A stretch of DNA of 38,994 nucleotides from Acidobacteriota bacterium (GTDB lineage: Bacteria; Acidobacteriota; Terriglobia; Terriglobales; SCQP01), in NCBI GenBank assembly GCA_021826505.1, contig JAKAZV010000009.1, positions 1 to 38,994 on the forward strand. Direction: 5' to 3'. Below are positions 27,563 through 35,909 of the stretch, piece after piece (the stretch's first letter is position 1; every line of letters begins with the position of its first letter). A program made the position numbers and the translations under genes. The notes under the pieces were generated by a model. The model searched no databases, had not been told where the DNA came from, and worked only from the letters and a program-made list of their open reading frames with translations.

Positions 27563-28636
27563 ATGTCCAGTTCCGCCCTATCCACGCCGCCCGCCGCCAC
27601 GCGCCCACCGCGGCCCAAGCCCTTGCGCCGACGCTGGCGGGAGTGGCGGGCTGTGGCCAAAGCGCTGACCTCGACCGATCATCCGATCCAGGTTCATATG
27701 GTGCCGATGCGGCGCTGCAATCTTGCCTGCGGCTATTGCAACGAATATGACGAAGTATCGCAGCCGGTGCCGCTGGCGGAAATCCAAAAGCGGGTGGACC
27801 ATCTCGCCGAGCTGGGCACTTCGCTGATCACGATCAGCGGAGGTGAGCCGCTGTTGCATCCCGACCTTGACGGCATCATCGCCCATATCCGCAAGCGCGG
27901 GCTGCTGGCGGGGCTGATCACGAACGGCTATTTGCTGGTGCCCGAGCGCATCGAGCGGCTGAACCGGGCCGGGCTCGATTACCTGCAGATCTCGATTGAC
28001 AATGTGCAGCCGGACGCGGTTTCGAACAAAAGCTTGAAGGTACTGGACAAGAAATTGACCATGCTGGCCGAGCTGGCCCGGTTTGATGTCAATATCAACT
28101 CGGTGCTCGGCGCCGGCATTGCCCATCCGGAAGACGCGCTGACCATCGCCCAGCGGGCGGTCAGCCTGGGGCTGGTCTCGACCGTCGGCATCATTCACGA
28201 CGGCCATGGCCAACTGCGGCCGCTGAGTCCGGCCGAGCAGGCGGTTTACCGGCAGGTAAAATCGCTGGGCAAGCGCGGATTCGCGCGCTTTAACCGCTTT
28301 CAGGACAATATTTCGCGGGGCCGGCCCAACCAGTGGAAATGCCGCTCCGGCAGCCGTTATTTATACGTTTGTGAAAACGGCCTGGTGCACTACTGTTCGC
28401 AGCAACGCGGCTATCCCGGCGTGCCGCTGCTCAGTTACACGCGCGCGGATCTGCGGCGCGAATATTACGCCGAAAAAAGCTGCGCCCCGTTTTGCACCGT
28501 CGCCTGCGCCCATTACACCTCTCTGCTCGATCAATGGCGCGGGCGGCAGCGCCCGGTGACGGCGCCGGCGAAGATCCCGACCACCGGAGCGCCGCAAGCG
28601 GAACCGGAACTGGTGCAAATCGAAGCAGACCGTTAA
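27563..28636 (+). CDS. Radical SAM protein with C-terminal Cys-rich (SPASM-like) region
   Basis: [20 protein letters not shown] (CxxxCxxC), [18 protein letters not shown], and C-terminal Cys motifs [13 protein letters not shown] and [11 protein letters not shown]. Confidence 0.88.
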   Translation: MSSSALSTPPAATRPPRPKPLRRRWREWRAVAKALTSTDHPIQVHMVPMRRCNLACGYCNEYDEVSQPVPLAEIQKRVDHLAELGTSLITISGGEPLLHPDLDGIIAHIRKRGLLAGLITNGYLLVPERIERLNRAGLDYLQISIDNVQPDAVSNKSLKVLDKKLTMLAELARFDVNINSVLGAGIAHPEDALTIAQRAVSLGLVSTVGIIHDGHGQLRPLSPAEQAVYRQVKSLGKRGFARFNRFQDNISRGRPNQWKCRSGSRYLYVCENGLVHYCSQQRGYPGVPLLSYTRADLRREYYAEKSCAPFCTVACAHYTSLLDQWRGRQRPVTAPAKIPTTGAPQAEPELVQIEADR

Positions 28637-28684
28637 GGCAACTCCCGGGCATCAGACGCATATTCCCAACGCATCTGATCAGGA

Positions 28685-28951
28685 ATGCCAGAAAGACGCA
28701 CGCTCGAACGGGTCCGCCGCGACCGCCGCGCCGGTAAGGCGGCCACCACCCAGGCTGGTGAGTTTGTCAGAGAAGAAATGGAGCACGTAAAAAGCGGCAA
28801 ACACGGCGTGGCTTCGCGAAAACAGACAATTGCCATAGGGCTCTCGAAGGCGCGCAAAGCAGGGGTGAATATTCCGGACAAATCAAGAAAAACCAAAGCT
28901 ACAAAAACGCGCCGCCCGCAAGCCGGTTCGCGCGGGAAAAAAGCTGCTTGA
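28685..28951 (+). CDS. DUF6496-like small basic protein
   Basis: GEFVREEMEHVKSGKHGVASRKQTIAIGLSKARKAGV followed by a Lys/Arg-rich tail. Confidence 0.72.
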   Translation: MPERRTLERVRRDRRAGKAATTQAGEFVREEMEHVKSGKHGVASRKQTIAIGLSKARKAGVNIPDKSRKTKATKTRRPQAGSRGKKAA

Positions 28952-28952
28952 A

Positions 28953-28969
28953 ATGCGGCGCTGCCGCAT
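28953..28969. terminator. Possible terminator hairpin between convergent genes
   Basis: ATGCGGCgctGCCGCAT perfect 7-bp stem directly after the DUF6496-like stop; the downstream tract is A/T-rich but has no clean T-run. Confidence 0.35.
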
Positions 28970-29057
28970 AGAAAAATCAAAAAATAAATTTCCCGCCTAC
29001 AGTTGCTTACAGCCTGTTTTTACCAATCCACGCCCGGATCCATTGATAAATCCACAT

Positions 29058-31286
29058 CTAACGTAAAAAGGCTTCCGGCAGGCCGCCATCCACGGGCAAT
29101 ATATGGCCGCTGGTGCAGCCCGAAGCCGGGCCAGCGAGGAACAGCATGGCTTCAGCGCAGAGCCGGGGGGTGATGGGGCGATGGGTAAGAGTGCGGCGGG
29201 CGTAAAAGCCGGCCAGGATGTTGCGCAATTCGTCATCGCTCATGGCCGCGGAAAATTCCAGTTGGTATTTGCGCAGTGATGCAATGACACGATCGCGGGG
29301 AAACATGGCCGAGCCGGCGATGACGGTCGCCGGGCTGATGGCGTTGACCCGCGCCAGAGGCGCGCGCGAGACCGCCAACTCACGGACCAGATGGCCGAGG
29401 GCCGCTTTGCTGACGTCATAGGCCTCGCTGCCGGACTTGGGCACGACGGCATTGGCGGAACCGGTGAGAACAATGCTCACGGGCAGATTCTGATCGCGCA
29501 GCAACGCGCCCAGCTCATCCACCAGCCAGAAATTGGCGGTGACATTGATTTCCAGGGCGCGGGCCCAGCCGGCCTCGTCGAGTCCGCCGGCGGGAGCGAC
29601 GGGAAAGATCGCCGCGGTGTTGCAGATGATATCCAGGCCGCCGAAGGCTTCAGTCAAGGCCGCGGCGGCGGCGCGAATCGAGTCGCGGCGAGTGATGTCG
29701 AGCGCGAGCGCGAGCGCACGTTCCCTGCCCTGGACTTGTTCGATTTCCCGGGCCGTGGATTGCGCGGCGGCCAGGTTCAGATCGGCACAGACGACATGGG
29801 CGCCGCGGGCGGCGGCCAACAGCGCGGCTTCGCGGCCAATGCCGCTGCCGGCGCCGGCGATGAGCGCCACCTGGCCGCCCAGTTCGCGCTCCGGCGGCTG
29901 ACGCCGCAGCTTGGCTTCTTCCAGCGCCCAGTATTCGATGCGGAAGGCTTCGCGCGGCGGCAGCGCGACGTAGTTATGAAAGCTGGTAAAGCCACGCGGA
30001 TCCGCATCGGGGCCACATTGGGGCAGCATGGCGCCGGGAGCGGCCTGAACCTTACCGGTCAGGCAGGTGGCGCCGCGCATGACCTGAATGGCGTTGAGGT
30101 AAAACTCGGCGGTAATGCGGGCCTCGGTTTTGTTTTTGCCGAAGCTGAACAACCCCAGGCCGGGCACAATCGCCACGGTGGGGTTGGGGTCGCGCATGGC
30201 GGGCGAGGAGGCATCGGCATGGGCCTGGTAATAGGCGGCGTAGTCACGGCGGTAGGATTCCAGCCCCGTCTCAATGGCCGCGCGCAGTTGTGTTTGGGAA
30301 TCCGGGCCGAAGGATGGATCCCCGGCCACAAACAGCGGGCGGATTTTGGTGCGCAGAAAATGATCGGGACAACTGGTGCCCAGGCGCGAGAGCTCGGCGG
30401 CGTCGCGCGAGCAGGCAAATTCGAGCGCGGCGGGCGCGTCAGAATAATGGCCGATGAGCCGGCGTCCGGCCGAGACGCGGCCGCGCAAAAAGGGCAGCAG
30501 CGCCAGCGCGGCGGCGCGCCGCTCCGGAACTTCGGGCGCGGCGGCTCCGCCGAAGATGCGGCCGGCATGGCGGCCCGCATGCTGTTCGACAAAAGCGATG
30601 AGATCGTCAATCACGCGCAGCGTATTGCGATAACATTCGCGCGAGCTTTCGCCCCAGGTGAACAAGCCATGGCTGGCCAGAATCACTCCATCGCAGCCCG
30701 GAAGCGAAGCCGCGGCGCAGTGCAGCTCAAGCCCCAGCTCGAAGCCGGGACGGCGCCAGGGCAGCCAGGCCAGGCGATGGCCGGACTGGCGGTTGAATTC
30801 CTCGAGCTTTTCGCGGCCATTGGCGGCGGCGGCCAGCGCGATGGCGGCATCGGGATGCAGATGATCCACGTGGGGATAGGGCAGAAAGCCATGCAGCGGC
30901 GTGTCAATCGAGGCCGCGACGGGGTTCAGGCCAAATGTGCATAACGGATATCTGGCCACCATTTCGTCTTCCCGCCCGGGGCCGGGATACGTGCGCTCCA
31001 GGCCGCGCAGCTTGTCGAGATAGAGGGTGGCAAAGCCTTCGCGGCGGATGCTGCCCAGATCACCACCGCTGCCTTTGACCCAGAGGACATCGCAGACCTC
31101 GCCGTTCAGCGGATCGGGCTGGCGCAGTTTGGCGCTGGTATTGCCGCCGCCAAAGTTGGTGATGCGCAGATCGGCGCCGAGCAGGTTGGAGCGATAGCGC
31201 AGAAGTTCGGCGGGGTCGAGTTGCGATGCCTGAGCTTCGTCCCAGGCATCGCGCAGATATTGCAGGGTGAGTTTGGTATCCGCCAT
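29058..31286 (-). CDS. Bifunctional rhamnulose-1-phosphate aldolase / short-chain dehydrogenase (lactaldehyde-type)
   Basis: Class II aldolase segment (LLGADLRITNFGGGNTSAKL...HPDAAIALAAA...ILASHGLFTWG) plus an SDR segment (ALIAGAGSGIGREAALLAAARGAHVVCADLN...YDVSKAALGHLVRELA). ATG at 31286 (MADTKLTLQYLRDAWDEAQ) preferred over the ORF-track start 31547. Confidence 0.9.
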   Translation of the reverse strand: MADTKLTLQYLRDAWDEAQASQLDPAELLRYRSNLLGADLRITNFGGGNTSAKLRQPDPLNGEVCDVLWVKGSGGDLGSIRREGFATLYLDKLRGLERTYPGPGREDEMVARYPLCTFGLNPVAASIDTPLHGFLPYPHVDHLHPDAAIALAAAANGREKLEEFNRQSGHRLAWLPWRRPGFELGLELHCAAASLPGCDGVILASHGLFTWGESSRECYRNTLRVIDDLIAFVEQHAGRHAGRIFGGAAAPEVPERRAAALALLPFLRGRVSAGRRLIGHYSDAPAALEFACSRDAAELSRLGTSCPDHFLRTKIRPLFVAGDPSFGPDSQTQLRAAIETGLESYRRDYAAYYQAHADASSPAMRDPNPTVAIVPGLGLFSFGKNKTEARITAEFYLNAIQVMRGATCLTGKVQAAPGAMLPQCGPDADPRGFTSFHNYVALPPREAFRIEYWALEEAKLRRQPPERELGGQVALIAGAGSGIGREAALLAAARGAHVVCADLNLAAAQSTAREIEQVQGRERALALALDITRRDSIRAAAAALTEAFGGLDIICNTAAIFPVAPAGGLDEAGWARALEINVTANFWLVDELGALLRDQNLPVSIVLTGSANAVVPKSGSEAYDVSKAALGHLVRELAVSRAPLARVNAISPATVIAGSAMFPRDRVIASLRKYQLEFSAAMSDDELRNILAGFYARRTLTHRPITPRLCAEAMLFLAGPASGCTSGHILPVDGGLPEAFLR

Positions 31287-31299
31287 GGGAATGATATTT

Positions 31300-32478
31300 T
31301 TATCCGGCGTAGCCGCCGCCGGCCGCGCCGCGGCCGCCGCGTTCCCGGGCGCAGCGCTCAACATAGCCGCCGGCACGCAGCGCCTGGAGCGGATCGCCGG
31401 GCAAGCCGCGGGCCTGCCGCCATTCGGCCAGGGCCGGGCGCACATCGGTCCAGAAGGCGGCACGCAGGCATTCTTCGGCCTCCACGATGCGGGCCGCGGC
31501 TTGAAACTCCGCCAGCGCTTCGCGATCGAGCAGCAGCGCCTTGGCATAGAGTTCCTGGGCCGTCATTACGGTCTGCACCATGGCCTCCATTTTGCCTTTC
31601 AGGTTGTGGCTCTGGTCCACCATAAAAGCCACATCCGCCGCGGCGGCGGGGTCCAGCACCAGTTCGCAGAAAATACGGAAGACCTGGTAGGGATCGATCG
31701 AACCCATTGTGAGATCGTCATCGGCGTAGCGGCGGTCGTTGAAATGAAATCCGCCCAGCCGGCCCAGATGCAGCAGCCAGGCGACGATCTGCTCGATATT
31801 CTGGCCCTGATAATGATGGCCGGTATCCACCAGCACCTGGGCCTTGGGGCCCGTGTGGCGGGCCAGATATGCGGCCATGCCCCAGTCGGCAATGTCGGTG
31901 TGATAAAAGGCCGGTTCGAAGGGCTTATATTCAATCAGCAGGCGCTGCCCCGGACGCAGCCGGCGATACAACTGATCCAGCCCCTCTTCCAGCCAGCGCA
32001 GGCGCTGGCGTATGTTCTGCGAGCCGGGATAATTGGAGCCATCGGCCAGCCAGAGGGAAATATCGCGGGAACCGAGCCGCTCGGCGATTGCGATGCAGCC
32101 CTCGATATGGCCCCGGGCGCGCTCGCGCACGGCGGGATCGGGATGGCAGAGCGAGCCGAACTTATATTCCGCGTCCTGAAACAGGTTGGGGTTGATGGAG
32201 CCGGGACGGATGCCGAAGCGCCGCGCCAGATCCTGAATGGCGGCACAGTCTTCCATTCCCCCGGGCAGGTCCCACTGCGCATGCAGTGCCAGCGTGGGGG
32301 TGGCGCCGGTGAGGGCATGCACCTGGGCCGCGTCGGCGAATTTTTCCTCGATGGTCACGGCCGCCGCCGGCTGGGGATATTTGCCAAAACGCGTGCCGGT
32401 ATTGGCAAAACCCCAGGAAGGGAGCTCGATCGAAAACGCATCGAGGCCGGGGCGGATTTGTTCCAGCAGGGAAGGCAT
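31300..32478 (-). CDS. rhaI: L-rhamnose isomerase (RhaI-type, TIM barrel)
   Basis: IELPSWGFANTGTRFGKYPQPAAAVTIEEKFADAAQVHALTGATPTLALHAQWDLP...VDTGHHYQGQNIEQIVAWLL...GGFHFNDRRYADDDLTMGSIDPYQVFRIF; adjacent to the aldolase. Confidence 0.9.
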   Translation of the reverse strand: MPSLLEQIRPGLDAFSIELPSWGFANTGTRFGKYPQPAAAVTIEEKFADAAQVHALTGATPTLALHAQWDLPGGMEDCAAIQDLARRFGIRPGSINPNLFQDAEYKFGSLCHPDPAVRERARGHIEGCIAIAERLGSRDISLWLADGSNYPGSQNIRQRLRWLEEGLDQLYRRLRPGQRLLIEYKPFEPAFYHTDIADWGMAAYLARHTGPKAQVLVDTGHHYQGQNIEQIVAWLLHLGRLGGFHFNDRRYADDDLTMGSIDPYQVFRIFCELVLDPAAAADVAFMVDQSHNLKGKMEAMVQTVMTAQELYAKALLLDREALAEFQAAARIVEAEECLRAAFWTDVRPALAEWRQARGLPGDPLQALRAGGYVERCARERGGRGAAGGGYAG

Positions 32479-32618
32479 ACAAGAAACAGATTATGACGGG
32501 AACCGCCAGACGGAACCGAAATTCAGTTTAGGTTCGCTGATTTGGCGATTTCAAGCATTTGATTCGCAATTCGATGCCGAATCCGATAGCATGAAGCGTT
32601 TGCTTTTGCGGGAACACC
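32479..32618. promoter_or_regulatory. Divergent intergenic region between rhaI and rhaT, probable promoter region
   Basis: Gene arrangement only; no confident -35/-10 or operator identified. Confidence 0.4.
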
Positions 32619-33743
32619 ATGGGCGCCAATCCCATACTGGGCGTATTTTTTCACTGGCTGGGCGGATTTTGCTCGGCCACCAACTTCATTCCTTTCCGCT
32701 ATATTCGCCGCTGGTCATGGGAAATTTTCTGGATACTGCAGGGCATCGCGGCGTGGCTGATCGCGCCCATCGTGCTGGCCAGCCTGCTGGTGCCGGGCCT
32801 GTGGCGGCTGCTGGCCCAGACTCCGGCGCCGGTTCTGTGGCATACGATTCTCTGGGGCGCTCTCTGGGGGATCGGAGGACTGACCTTCGGGCTGGCGGTG
32901 CGGTATCTGGGCATCGCGCTGGGGTATGCAATCGCGCTGGGATTTTGCACTGCCTTTGGCACTTTGCTGCCGCCGATATTTAACGGCCAGATTTATGCCG
33001 TGCTGCACAGCCAGGGCGGCCGAGTGATCCTGGCCGGGGTAGCCGTTTGCCTGCTGGCCATCGCGGTCAATGGCCTGGCCGGGCACATGAAGGAGCGGGA
33101 AGTTTCCGAGCGCGAGCGCGCCGCCGCCGGCGAGCGGGATTTCGCCTTCGGCAAAGGCCTGGCGGTCGCCATTTTTGCCGGCATCATGAGCGCCTGCTTC
33201 GCGCTCGGCCTGGCCAGCGGCCAGCCCATCGCGCTGCGCGCCAAAACTCAGCTTTTGACCCTGGGACGCACCGATCTGTGGCAGAACCTGCCGGTGCTGA
33301 TCGTGGTGCTATGGGGTGGATTTGCCACAAACCTGATCTGGGCGCTGTACCTGATCTGGCGCAATCGTTCCGGCCGGCAATTTGCCGGCGCGCCGGGCGT
33401 GAACCCCATGGCCCCGGTTGCCGCAGACGCGGCTACCGCGGGACGCCGGCTCGCGCCGGGCGAGCTGACGCGTAATTATCTGCTGGCCATTGCGGCGGGA
33501 ATTTTCTGGTATTTCCAGTTTTTTTTCTATTCCATGGGCGAAGCCCGCATGGGCAAATACAACTTTTCCAGCTGGACGCTGCATATGGCCAGCATTATTA
33601 TTTTTGCCACGCTGTGGGGGATTGGACTGCATGAGTGGCGCGGCACCCGGCTGCGCACGCGCATCGTCGTCTCATGCGGGCTGGCGCTGCTGGTGGGCTC
33701 GACGGTGATCGTGGGGTGGGGCAATTATTTAGTGGCGCATTAG
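32619..33743 (+). CDS. rhaT: L-rhamnose/proton symporter RhaT
   Basis: MGANPILGVFFHWLGGFCSATNFIPFRYIRRWSWEIFWILQGIAAWLIAPI plus about 10 TM helices; divergent from rhaI. Confidence 0.9.
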   Translation: MGANPILGVFFHWLGGFCSATNFIPFRYIRRWSWEIFWILQGIAAWLIAPIVLASLLVPGLWRLLAQTPAPVLWHTILWGALWGIGGLTFGLAVRYLGIALGYAIALGFCTAFGTLLPPIFNGQIYAVLHSQGGRVILAGVAVCLLAIAVNGLAGHMKEREVSERERAAAGERDFAFGKGLAVAIFAGIMSACFALGLASGQPIALRAKTQLLTLGRTDLWQNLPVLIVVLWGGFATNLIWALYLIWRNRSGRQFAGAPGVNPMAPVAADAATAGRRLAPGELTRNYLLAIAAGIFWYFQFFFYSMGEARMGKYNFSSWTLHMASIIIFATLWGIGLHEWRGTRLRTRIVVSCGLALLVGSTVIVGWGNYLVAH

Positions 33744-33798
33744 GCGCAATTCGGCAGGCGACGTAATGCAAAATGTGAAGAAAAAAGTTTTGATTCGA

Positions 33799-33951
33799 TT
33801 TTAGTGTCCTAGTGGCACTAAACCGAGTTAAGCCTTTTATTTTCATTACTTTATTTAGTGCCACTCAAGAATATGTTAGTGGCACTAGATTTTTATAAAC
33901 CTTTTATTTTCAATTATTTAAATGTGGCACTAAAAATACGCTTTAGTGTCC
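33799..33951. repeat. AT-rich cluster of TTTAGTGNCC / AGTGGCACTAAA motifs
   Basis: Six related motifs: tttagtgtcc, agtggcactaaa, tttagtgccact, ttagtggcacta, tgtggcactaaa, tttagtgtcc; plus a direct repeat aagccttttattttca / aaaccttttattttca. Confidence 0.75.
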
Positions 33952-34353
33952 AACTACCCCAGGACACGTCTCCGGTTCCAGACGCACACGGGGAATGGAT
34001 TCCAAAACCGTCAATGGCTGTTCAACGATGGCGCTTTCGGGAGGTTCTCCGGCGCCCGGACCGGGTTCATTCTGCCAGGATGATGGATCGTCAGGGCGGT
34101 TGGTCGCGGTGACAATGCCATCGCTCGAAAGCGGCGGAGCAATGGTCATGGGGACGGTAGCCGGCAATCCAGAATAGCTGCTGAAGATTCCCATTATGGG
34201 ATTAGAGGCACGGATGCGGACGGGCGTAGCCCGAAAGACTCAGTTTCAATCAGGATTTATTCAGCTAATTTTCAGCTCCGCCCCGACATGCTGGTAACCG
34301 CTCTGAAATAAAAACGTAGTGGCTCGGTTGTAGGTTTCTGAGGAGACATCTCT

Positions 34354-35382
34354 ATGCGTACGCGTCTGGCAGTCCTTGTGGCGGCCTGGCTGACCTGTGG
34401 CATGGCCCTATGGGCCGCGCCTAAATCTTCCCATCCCGCCGGTTATCACATCATCCGCAAAATTCATCTTGGCGGCGCCGGCTGGTGGGATTACATGAAA
34501 GTTGACGGACCGCGCCGGCACTTGTTCATCGCCCGCGCGACCCGCGTGCTGGTGCTCAATGTGGATACCGGCAAACTGGTGGCTACCATTCCTCATACAC
34601 TGGGCGTGCACGGCATCGCGCTGGCGCCTGAATTAAACCGCGGATTTATTTCGGACGGCGGCGCCAATCAGGTCACGGTCTTTAACCTGCGCACGCTGAA
34701 AACCATTGCCACGGTGAAAGTCACCGGCCAAGGCCCGGATTGCATTCTCTACGATCCATATACCCAGCGCGTTTTTACCTTCAATGGCCATAGCCATACC
34801 GCGACCGCGATTGACGCCCGCACGCTCCACGTTCTGGGCACGATTCAACTCGGCGGCGACCCCGAATTTGCGACTTCCGACGGCAAGGGCCATGTCTATA
34901 ACAATCTGGAAAGCACCAGCCAGGTGAACGTGATCAACCCGCGCACGCTGAAGATCGTAAAAAAATATCCTCTGGGGCCGCGCTGCCAGCATCCTTCCGG
35001 CCAGGCGCTCGATGCCGCGCATGAACGGCTATTCATTGGATGCCATAGCGGCGTGATGGCGATCATGAACGCAAGCAATGGCCATATGATTCAGACCGTG
35101 CCCATCGGTCCGGGCGTGGACGCCAACCGCTACGACCCCGGCACGCATTTGGCCTTCAGCTCCAATGGCGGCAACGGCACCCTGACCGTGGTGCGGGAAG
35201 TGACGCCGAATCACTTCGTCCTGCTGGGCAGCGTCAAGACCGAAAAAGGCGCCCGGACCATGGCGATTGATCCGAAAACGCACCATGTTTTTCTGGTCAC
35301 GGCAAAGTTCGGGCCACGGCCCAAACACGGCTACCCCAGGATGATTCCGGGCAGCTTTGTGGTGCTGGAACTGGGACGATAG
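34354..35382 (+). CDS. YncE/YVTN-type beta-propeller protein, secreted
   Basis: Signal peptide; repeats such as RVLVLNVDTGKLVATIPHTLGVHGIALAPELNRGFISDGGANQVTVFNLRTLKTIATVKVTGQGPDCILYDPYTQRVFTFNG. SD-like gaggag precedes the ATG. Confidence 0.85.
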   Translation: MRTRLAVLVAAWLTCGMALWAAPKSSHPAGYHIIRKIHLGGAGWWDYMKVDGPRRHLFIARATRVLVLNVDTGKLVATIPHTLGVHGIALAPELNRGFISDGGANQVTVFNLRTLKTIATVKVTGQGPDCILYDPYTQRVFTFNGHSHTATAIDARTLHVLGTIQLGGDPEFATSDGKGHVYNNLESTSQVNVINPRTLKIVKKYPLGPRCQHPSGQALDAAHERLFIGCHSGVMAIMNASNGHMIQTVPIGPGVDANRYDPGTHLAFSSNGGNGTLTVVREVTPNHFVLLGSVKTEKGARTMAIDPKTHHVFLVTAKFGPRPKHGYPRMIPGSFVVLELGR

Positions 35383-35403
35383 TTTTCCTCCGCAGATCAT
35401 TTC

Positions 35404-35439
35404 TCCCCGCCCGGCCGCAAGCCGGACGGGGATTTTTTT
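35404..35439 (+). terminator. Rho-independent terminator after the YncE-like gene
   Basis: CCCCGCCCGGCCGCAAGCCGGACGGGGATTTTTTT: strong GC stem plus T-run, just after the stop at 35382. Confidence 0.9.
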
Positions 35440-35497
35440 GCGGCACAGTTGCTTCATCGCCATTCGCACATTTACAAGCTGGCGAATTAGCTTTTTC

Positions 35498-35526
35498 TTG
35501 ACAGCCCGGCAGGGCCATGCCATATT
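35498..35526 (+). promoter_or_regulatory. Sigma-70-type promoter for padR-ADOP
   Basis: TTGACA, 17-bp spacer, CATATT upstream of padR. Confidence 0.6.
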
Positions 35527-35531
35527 CACTC

Positions 35532-35548
35532 CCATAGACTGTCTATGG
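35532..35548. promoter_or_regulatory. 17-bp perfect palindrome, candidate PadR operator
   Basis: CCATAGAC T GTCTATGG immediately downstream of the predicted -10 and upstream of the padR start. Confidence 0.6.
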
Positions 35549-35565
35549 ATGAAGGACAACAGAGC

Positions 35566-35892
35566 ATGAAACGATCGGAAATTCCCTATGGAACGCTCGA
35601 CATGATGGTGTTGAAAACCCTGGCCGCAGGGCCGAAGCACGGCTATGGCATCGCGCAAAGGATTCATCAGGTCTCGGGCTCGGTTTTGCAGGTGGAAGAA
35701 GGCTCCCTCTACCCCGCGCTGCAAAGGCTGCTGGTGAAGGGATGGGTAAGGGCAGAGTGGGGACCTTCGGAAAATAATCGCCGCGCGCGCTATTACCAAC
35801 TGACAGCGGCAGGACGGAAGCAACTGGAAATTGAAGAAATGGAGTTTGAAAAAGCAATTGCAGCGATCCGCCAGGTCCTGCAATCAGCGTAG
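35566..35892 (+). CDS. PadR family transcriptional regulator
   Basis: YGTLDMMVLKTLAAGPKHGYGIAQRIHQVSGSVLQVEEGSLYPALQRLLVKGWVRAEWG. GAAGGA SD upstream of the ATG at 35566; the upstream ATG at 35545 lies inside a palindrome. Confidence 0.92.
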   Translation: MKRSEIPYGTLDMMVLKTLAAGPKHGYGIAQRIHQVSGSVLQVEEGSLYPALQRLLVKGWVRAEWGPSENNRRARYYQLTAAGRKQLEIEEMEFEKAIAAIRQVLQSA

Positions 35893-35909
35893 GCGGAAAG
35901 GAGATTGGC

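Noticed and set aside
29391-30944. 517-aa plus-strand ORF opposite the aldolase/SDR gene
   Set aside because: Shadow ORF; Gly/Ala/Arg/Gln-rich composition and no recognisable motif. The same applies to 19106-20356, 31267-32496, 22408-23460 and 3403-4488.
31287-31547. N-terminal extension of the aldolase/SDR ORF
   Set aside because: Overlaps the rhaI coding region and has an Arg/Pro-rich shadow composition; MADTKLTLQYL at 31286 is the natural start.
33811-33951. TGGCAC motifs as sigma-54 -24/-12 promoters (rpoN is encoded nearby)
   Set aside because: TGGCAC is present, but the required TTGC at the -12 spacing is missing in the copies inspected, and no suitably placed gene follows.
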